A stretch of 9,734 nt of DNA, taken from assembly GCA_038232515.1 (NCBI GenBank), contig JBBSHS010000090.1, positions 1 through 9,734 of the forward strand, written 5' to 3'. Below the pieces are notes generated by a model. The model saw nothing but the letters and a program-made list of their open reading frames with translations. It did no database searches and was not told the origin of the DNA. The position numbers and the translations under genes were made by a program. Shown piece after piece: positions 5,155 to 9,734 of the stretch; position 1 is the first letter of the stretch, and each line of letters opens with the position of its first letter. The DNA comes from JBBSHS01 sp038232515. GTDB lineage: Bacteria > Actinomycetota > Acidimicrobiia > Acidimicrobiales > JAUJNH01.

Positions 5155-6659
5155 TGGTGTGCGGCACGGCCAGCGACGTGGGCAAGAGCCACGTGGTCAC
5201 CGGGCTTTGCCGCCTCCTCGCCCGCCGGGGAGTGAAGGTGGCGCCCTTCAAGGCCCAGAACATGGCCCTCAACTCCTTCGTCACACCGTCGGGGCACGAG
5301 ATCGGCCGGGCCCAGGGCGTGCAGGCGTTGGCGGCCGGGGCCATGCCCGAGGTGGCCATGAACCCGGTGCTGCTCAAGCCCACCGGCGAGCGCACCAGCC
5401 AGGTGGTCCTCAACGGCGAGCCGTGGGCCACGATGAGCGCGCTCGAGTACCACGAGGCCAAGCCCCGGCTCCTCGCCCTGGTGCTCGACGCTCTGGCCGA
5501 CCTGCGCAGCCGCTTCGACGTGGTGATCGCCGAGGGCGCCGGCAGCCCCACCGAGATCAACCTGCGGGCCCACGACATCGTGAACCTGCGGGTGGCCGCC
5601 GAGGCCGGCCTACCCGTCGTGGTGGTGGGCGACATCGACCGGGGAGGGGTCTTCGCCGCCCTGTACGGCACGGTCATGCTGCTGCCCGAGCCCGACCGCT
5701 CGGCCATCAGAGGGTTCATCGTCAACAAGCTGCGGGGCGATCCGGCGCTGCTGCTCGACGGCACCGACCAGTTGGAGGCGGCCTGCGGGGTTGCCACCCT
5801 CGGCGTGCTCCCTTACGTCCACGACGTGGCCCTCGACGCCGAGGACTCCTTCGCCCTGCGGGGTCGACGGCCCACCCCCGGCGGGCCGGCGCTGGCCGAC
5901 AGCCTCGACGTCGCCGCCGTGTGCCTACCCCGCCTCTCCAACTTCACCGATCTCGACGCCCTCGGTATCGAGCCCGGCGTGGGCGTGCGCCTGGTCGACG
6001 ATCCGGCCGCTCTGGGCGACCCCGATCTGGTGATCATCCCCGGCACCAAAGCCACGGTGGCCGACCTGGCCTGGATGCGCAGTGGTGGATTTGACCGCGC
6101 CCTGCGACGACTCGCGGACCGGGACCGGCCCAGCGTGGTGCTGGGCGTCTGCGGCGGCTACCAGATGCTGGGCCGGTGGGTGACCGACGACGGCATCGAG
6201 ACCGGCCACGGCACGGTCGACGGTCTGGGTCTGCTCGACGTGACTACCACGTTCGAGCCCGGAAAGGTCGTGCGCCAACGCCGGGGTGAGGCGATGGCCG
6301 AGTCGGTGGCCGGCTACCAGATCCACCACGGCCGGGTTCAGCGCGGACCGGCCGCGGTTGGCTGGGTGGCGCTGGACGACGCCTACGGCACCGAGCTCGA
6401 CGGGGCGGTGAGCCCGGACAGGGGCCCGGACAGGGGCTCGGTGATGGGCACGACGCTGCACGGCCTGTTCGAGGCGGACGGCTTCCGGGCCGGGTTCCTG
6501 GTCGACGTGAGCCGCCGTCGGGGCAAGACCTTTGTCCCCGCCGGCGTCTCGTTTGCGGCCGCCCGTGACACCCAGATCGACCGCTTGGCCGATGTCATCG
6601 AGGCCAACCTCGACCTCGACCGCCTGTTCGCGCTGATCGACGAAGGCAAGCCTCGGTGA
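5139..6659 (+). CDS. cobQ: CobQ/CbiP: adenosylcobyric acid synthase (glutamine-hydrolysing)
   Basis: The 506-residue cytoplasmic enzyme amidates side chains b, d, e and g of adenosylcobyrinic acid a,c-diamide, using glutamine and ATP. The N-terminal dethiobiotin-synthetase-like half has the P-loop GTASDVGKS at residues 9-17, FKAQNMALNSFVT at 37-49, EIGRAQ at 54-59, NPVLLKP at 75-81, and EGAGSPTEINL at 132-142. GDIDRGGVFA follows at 164-173. The C-terminal half is a triad-type amidotransferase: GVCGGYQMLG at 336-345 with nucleophile Cys338, YQIHHG at 393-398, and TLHGLFE at 439-445 with His441. Length and order are normal. A 12-bp perfect tandem repeat at 6412-6435 duplicates PDRG just before the catalytic His region. 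The start is either GTG 5139 (preferred: GGAGG upstream, 16-nt overlap with cobC) or ATG 5154 (TGATG overlap). The stop overlaps cobN as GTGA. Confidence 0.96.
   Translation: MRGGLMVCGTASDVGKSHVVTGLCRLLARRGVKVAPFKAQNMALNSFVTPSGHEIGRAQGVQALAAGAMPEVAMNPVLLKPTGERTSQVVLNGEPWATMSALEYHEAKPRLLALVLDALADLRSRFDVVIAEGAGSPTEINLRAHDIVNLRVAAEAGLPVVVVGDIDRGGVFAALYGTVMLLPEPDRSAIRGFIVNKLRGDPALLLDGTDQLEAACGVATLGVLPYVHDVALDAEDSFALRGRRPTPGGPALADSLDVAAVCLPRLSNFTDLDALGIEPGVGVRLVDDPAALGDPDLVIIPGTKATVADLAWMRSGGFDRALRRLADRDRPSVVLGVCGGYQMLGRWVTDDGIETGHGTVDGLGLLDVTTTFEPGKVVRQRRGEAMAESVAGYQIHHGRVQRGPAAVGWVALDDAYGTELDGAVSPDRGPDRGSVMGTTLHGLFEADGFRAGFLVDVSRRRGKTFVPAGVSFAAARDTQIDRLADVIEANLDLDRLFALIDEGKPR
6412..6435 (+). repeat. 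Two perfect 12-bp tandem copies inside cobQ
   Basis: The unit GCCCGGACAGGG occurs at 6412-6423 and again at 6424-6435, and a decayed start of a third copy (GCTCGG) follows. Because the unit is 12 bp, the reading frame is kept and the protein reads SPDRGPDRGS. It lies in a surface-loop position between the YQIHHG and TLHGLFE segments of the glutaminase domain. Confidence 0.9.
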
Positions 6660-9600
6660 TCCTGTTCCTGACCAACGCCGACACCGAGATCCTGGCTGTG
6701 CGCTCGGTGGTCGACGGGCTGCCCGACGACTTCCCGGCCGTGCGGGCCCTGAACCCCCAGAACCTGGACGGGCCCGTCAGCCTCGAAGGCGTCGACGTCG
6801 TCCTGGTCCGCCTTCTGGGCGGGCGGGGGGCGTGGGAGGCGGGCTTCGACGATCTCCGTCGGGGCTGCGCCCACGCCGGGGTGGCGCTGATGGCCTTCGG
6901 GGGTGAGGCCGCGCCCGACGCCGACCTCGCTCGCCGGTCGACCGTCCCGAGCGCCACGGTGGCCCAGGCATTCGCCTACCTGGTGGCCGGCGGCTTGGCC
7001 AACGTCGAGCAGCTGCTGCGGTTCGTGGCCGACACCGTCTTGATGCAGGGCTTCGGGTTCGACCCACCCGTCGAAGTCCCCTCTGACGGCGTCTGGCGGC
7101 ATGGGACCATGGACCGTGGGCGCCCGACGGTCGGGGTGGTCTTCTACCGGGCCCACCTCGTGAGCGGCAACACGCAGTTCGTGACCGACCTGTGCGACGG
7201 CCTGGAGAAGGCCGGCGCCAACGCCGTGGCCGTTTGGTGCTATTCGCTGCGGCCGGACGACCACGACCGGGTCCCGGCCCTCGGCCTGCTGGCCGACCAC
7301 GGCGTCGACTGCGTGCTGACGACGGTGCTGGCCATGGGCAGCGCGGCCGGCGACGACTGGGACGCCAGCGCCTTGGCTGCCCTCGATGTGCCCGTCGTCC
7401 AGGCCGTGGCCTCGACCACCAGTCGGGCCCAGTGGGAAGCCAGCGCCGCCGGCCTGCCGCCCGTGGACGTGGCCATGCAGGTGGCCATCCCGGAGTTCGA
7501 CGGGCGCATCATCGGGCCGCCCTTCTCGTTCAAGGAGGAGGTCGACGACATGGGCGCCGTCGGCTCGGCCGTGGTGGCTTACCGGACCGTTCCCGACCGC
7601 GTCCAGCGGGTCTGTGACCTGGCTGTCCGCCTGGCCGGACTGCGCCACGTGGGCCATGGCGACAAGCGCATCGCCATCGTCCTGTCGGCCTACCCGACCA
7701 AGCGCAGCCGCCTGGGCAACGCCGTGGGCCTCGACACCCCGGCGTCGGTCATCGACCTGCTGCACGCCCTGCGGTCGGCCGGCTACCGGGTCGACCGTAT
7801 CCCGGCCGACGGTGACGCCCTCATGGCCGAGCTGGCCGACGGGCTGGCCTATGACCGCGAGTTGCTGACGGCCGTCGAGCTCGTCGGGCGGATCGGGGGA
7901 TGGGCACCCGAGGCGTACGCGGCGTGGGTCGCCACGCTCCCCGCCGGGCTGGCGGCCAAGGTGCAGGAGCAGTGGGGGCCGCCGCCGGGCGACGTCCACC
8001 GCCATCCGGCGGACGGGGCGCTGGTCTTCACCGGTCTGGACCTGGGCGGAGTGGTCGTGGCCGTGCAGCCGCCGCGGGGTTTCGGTCCCGACGCCATCGC
8101 CGACTACCACTCACCCGACCTGGCGCCCACCCACCATTATCTGGGCTTCTACCGGTGGCTGGAACAGGTGTGGGGGGCCCACGCCGTCGTGCACTGCGGC
8201 AAGCACGGCACCCTCGAGTGGCTGCCGGGCAAGGGCCTCGGGATGTCGGCGTCGTGCGCTCCCGACGCGGCTCTGGGCTCGCTGCCGTTCGTCTACCCCT
8301 TCATCGTGAACGACCCAGGAGAGGGAACCCAGGCCAAACGCCGGTCCCACGCCGTGGTGGTCGACCACCTGCTCCCCCCCATGACCAGGGCCGAGACCTA
8401 CGACGATCTGGCCCGGCTCGAGGGCCTGCTGGACGAGCACGCCCGGGTCCAGAGCCTCGACCCGGCCAAGCTCCCCGCCCTGCGGCGCCAGGTCTGGGAC
8501 CTGCTGGTGGACGCCGAGATCGCCCGTGATCTGGGCGTGGCGTCCGCCCCCGAGGGCGACGCCTTCGACGACCTCGTGCTGCACGTCGACGGCTACCTGT
8601 GCGAGCTGAAGGACGCCCAGATCCGTGGCGGTCTGCACACCCTCGGCCGGCCCCCACAGGGTGAGGCATTGGTCGATCTCGTCCTGGCCATGACCCGCCT
8701 GGCCAACGGATCGGTGCCGTCGCTGCGGGACACCGTGGCCCGCTCCGTGGGCGTCGACCTGGAGGCCAGCCCGCCCGACCGGATAGGCACCGACGCCGTC
8801 GAGGCCGCCTGCCGCCGACTGGTCGAGACGACGCTGTCCGGTCGAGCCGTGGAGGACGGTGGCGTGGGCTTGGATCACCGGAGATGGGAGGCCGACCCGA
8901 CGCTGCGGTGGGTGACCGCCACCCTGCTGCCCAACCTGGCCCGCACCACCGACGAGGTCACCAACACCCTGGCCGCTCTGGACGGCCGCTTCGTGCCCAG
9001 CGGGCCCAGCGGGGCGCCGACCCGGGGCATGGCCCACGTGCTGCCCACGGGCCGGAACTTCTTCTCCGTCGACCCGAAGGCCCTTCCCTCCCGGCTGGCA
9101 TGGGAGGTGGGCCAGGGGCTGGCCGACCGGCTGCTGGAACGCCACCTGGCCGAGGAGGGCCGGTGGCCGGCGACGGTGGGCCTGGTGGTGTGGGGCACCT
9201 CGGCCATGCGCACCGCCGGCGACGACGTGGCCGAGGGGCTGGCCCTTTTGGGGGTGCGCCCGTTGTGGGCCGAGGAGTCGGGCCGGGTCACCGGGCTCGA
9301 GCTCATGTCCGAAAAGGAGCTCGGCCGTCCTCGCGTCGACGTGGTGGTGCGCATCTCGGGCTTCTTCCGCGACGCCTTCCCGCACCTGGTATCCATGCTC
9401 GACGAGGCCGTCGGCCTGGCCGGCTTCGGAACCGACGGCGACCCTCGGATCTTCGGGGCCAAGCCGGGCGGGTACGGCTCGGGCATCCTGCCCCTGCTGG
9501 AGAGCCGGGACTGGCGCAGCGACGACGACCTGGCCGCGGTCTACCTCGCCTGGGGGGGCTGGTCGTACGGGCGGTCGGGCATGGGGGTCGAAGCCGGCGA

Positions 9601-9734
9601 GGCCATGCGCCGGCGCTTCGCCGCCATCGAGGTCGCCGTCAAGAACCAGGACAACCGCGAGCACGACATCTTCGATTCCGACGACTACCTGCAGGACCAC
9701 GGCGGCATGGTGGCCACCATCCGGGCCCTCACCG
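6656..9734 (+). CDS. cobN: CobN: cobaltochelatase large subunit, 5' part (runs off right edge)
   Basis: The frame is open from GTG 6656, which overlaps the cobQ stop as GTGA, to the window end: 1026 residues with no stop. CobN proteins usually have about 1200-1400 residues, so a C-terminal part is missing. CobN is the large, corrin-binding subunit of the ATP-dependent chelatase that inserts Co2+ into hydrogenobyrinic acid a,c-diamide, related to BchH/ChlH of magnesium chelatase. Visible hallmarks are HCGKHGTLEWLPGKG from residue 513, LPFVYPFIVNDPGEG soon after, GRNFFSVDP near residue 800, LVVWGTSAMRTAGDD near 843, VVVRISGFFRDAFPHLV near 899, and DNREHDIFDSDDYLQ from residue 999. The N-terminal part (ILFLTNADTE, then VGVVFYRAHLVSGN near 158) fits the family. 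The AAA+ partner subunits (CobS/CobT of the aerobic set, or ChlI/ChlD-like) are not in the window. Confidence 0.97.
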   Translation, partial: MILFLTNADTEILAVRSVVDGLPDDFPAVRALNPQNLDGPVSLEGVDVVLVRLLGGRGAWEAGFDDLRRGCAHAGVALMAFGGEAAPDADLARRSTVPSATVAQAFAYLVAGGLANVEQLLRFVADTVLMQGFGFDPPVEVPSDGVWRHGTMDRGRPTVGVVFYRAHLVSGNTQFVTDLCDGLEKAGANAVAVWCYSLRPDDHDRVPALGLLADHGVDCVLTTVLAMGSAAGDDWDASALAALDVPVVQAVASTTSRAQWEASAAGLPPVDVAMQVAIPEFDGRIIGPPFSFKEEVDDMGAVGSAVVAYRTVPDRVQRVCDLAVRLAGLRHVGHGDKRIAIVLSAYPTKRSRLGNAVGLDTPASVIDLLHALRSAGYRVDRIPADGDALMAELADGLAYDRELLTAVELVGRIGGWAPEAYAAWVATLPAGLAAKVQEQWGPPPGDVHRHPADGALVFTGLDLGGVVVAVQPPRGFGPDAIADYHSPDLAPTHHYLGFYRWLEQVWGAHAVVHCGKHGTLEWLPGKGLGMSASCAPDAALGSLPFVYPFIVNDPGEGTQAKRRSHAVVVDHLLPPMTRAETYDDLARLEGLLDEHARVQSLDPAKLPALRRQVWDLLVDAEIARDLGVASAPEGDAFDDLVLHVDGYLCELKDAQIRGGLHTLGRPPQGEALVDLVLAMTRLANGSVPSLRDTVARSVGVDLEASPPDRIGTDAVEAACRRLVETTLSGRAVEDGGVGLDHRRWEADPTLRWVTATLLPNLARTTDEVTNTLAALDGRFVPSGPSGAPTRGMAHVLPTGRNFFSVDPKALPSRLAWEVGQGLADRLLERHLAEEGRWPATVGLVVWGTSAMRTAGDDVAEGLALLGVRPLWAEESGRVTGLELMSEKELGRPRVDVVVRISGFFRDAFPHLVSMLDEAVGLAGFGTDGDPRIFGAKPGGYGSGILPLLESRDWRSDDDLAAVYLAWGGWSYGRSGMGVEAGEAMRRRFAAIEVAVKNQDNREHDIFDSDDYLQDHGGMVATIRALT

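Noticed and set aside
6383..9700. Two long minus-strand open frames (6383-8110 and 8111-9700) opposite cobQ and cobN
   Set aside because: They mirror the codon positions of cobQ and cobN, with GC-skewed composition (rich in Gly, His, Gln, Val), and show no recognisable domain. The + strand carries clear CobQ and CobN motifs throughout.

Overview
The window reads as chromosomal DNA of a very GC-rich bacterium. Codon third positions are almost all G or C, GTG starts are common (five of the seven genes whose start is visible), and genes overlap by a few bases. These traits, a QueA-like protein of the type I associate with actinobacteria, and a cobN-type cobalamin operon suggest an Actinomycetota member. 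A lineage near Acidimicrobiia is possible, but the placement is inference. I see no insertion sequence, phage gene, CRISPR array, tRNA or rRNA.

Left part (1-1539): the 3' end of a short-chain dehydrogenase/reductase gene overlaps, through a GTGA junction, a complete gene for a protein of the QueA (tRNA ribosyltransferase-isomerase) fold. Several signature segments of true QueA are altered in that protein. A candidate hairpin terminator follows it.

Intergenic region (1540-1897): it holds a cobalamin (AdoCbl-type) riboswitch with a recognisable core and B12 box. It ends in a perfect 8-bp hairpin with a GUGA loop that covers the Shine-Dalgarno sequence of the next gene. The layout points to translational control of the operon by B12.

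Right part (1898-9734): six tightly overlapping genes on the + strand form a cobalamin biosynthesis operon. They are cobU (nucleotide loop kinase/guanylyltransferase), cobS (cobalamin synthase, membrane), cbiB (aminopropanol arm attachment, membrane), a cobC/cobD-like PLP aminotransferase-fold protein (probably L-threonine-O-3-phosphate decarboxylase), cobQ/cbiP (adenosylcobyrate synthase) and cobN (large cobaltochelatase subunit, cut by the right edge). CobN inserts cobalt into the corrin ring, CobQ amidates the ring, the CobC-like protein and CbiB make and attach the aminopropanol arm, CobU activates the arm, and CobS joins it to the lower-ligand riboside. All junctions overlap (4, 4, 8, about 16 and 4 nt), so translation is probably coupled from the single riboswitch-controlled start at cobU.

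The content is mostly a known pathway. The points worth a second look are the altered QueA-like protein, the substituted PLP-binding loop in the CobC-like enzyme, a candidate switch between two pairings in the riboswitch leader, and a small in-frame tandem duplication in cobQ.
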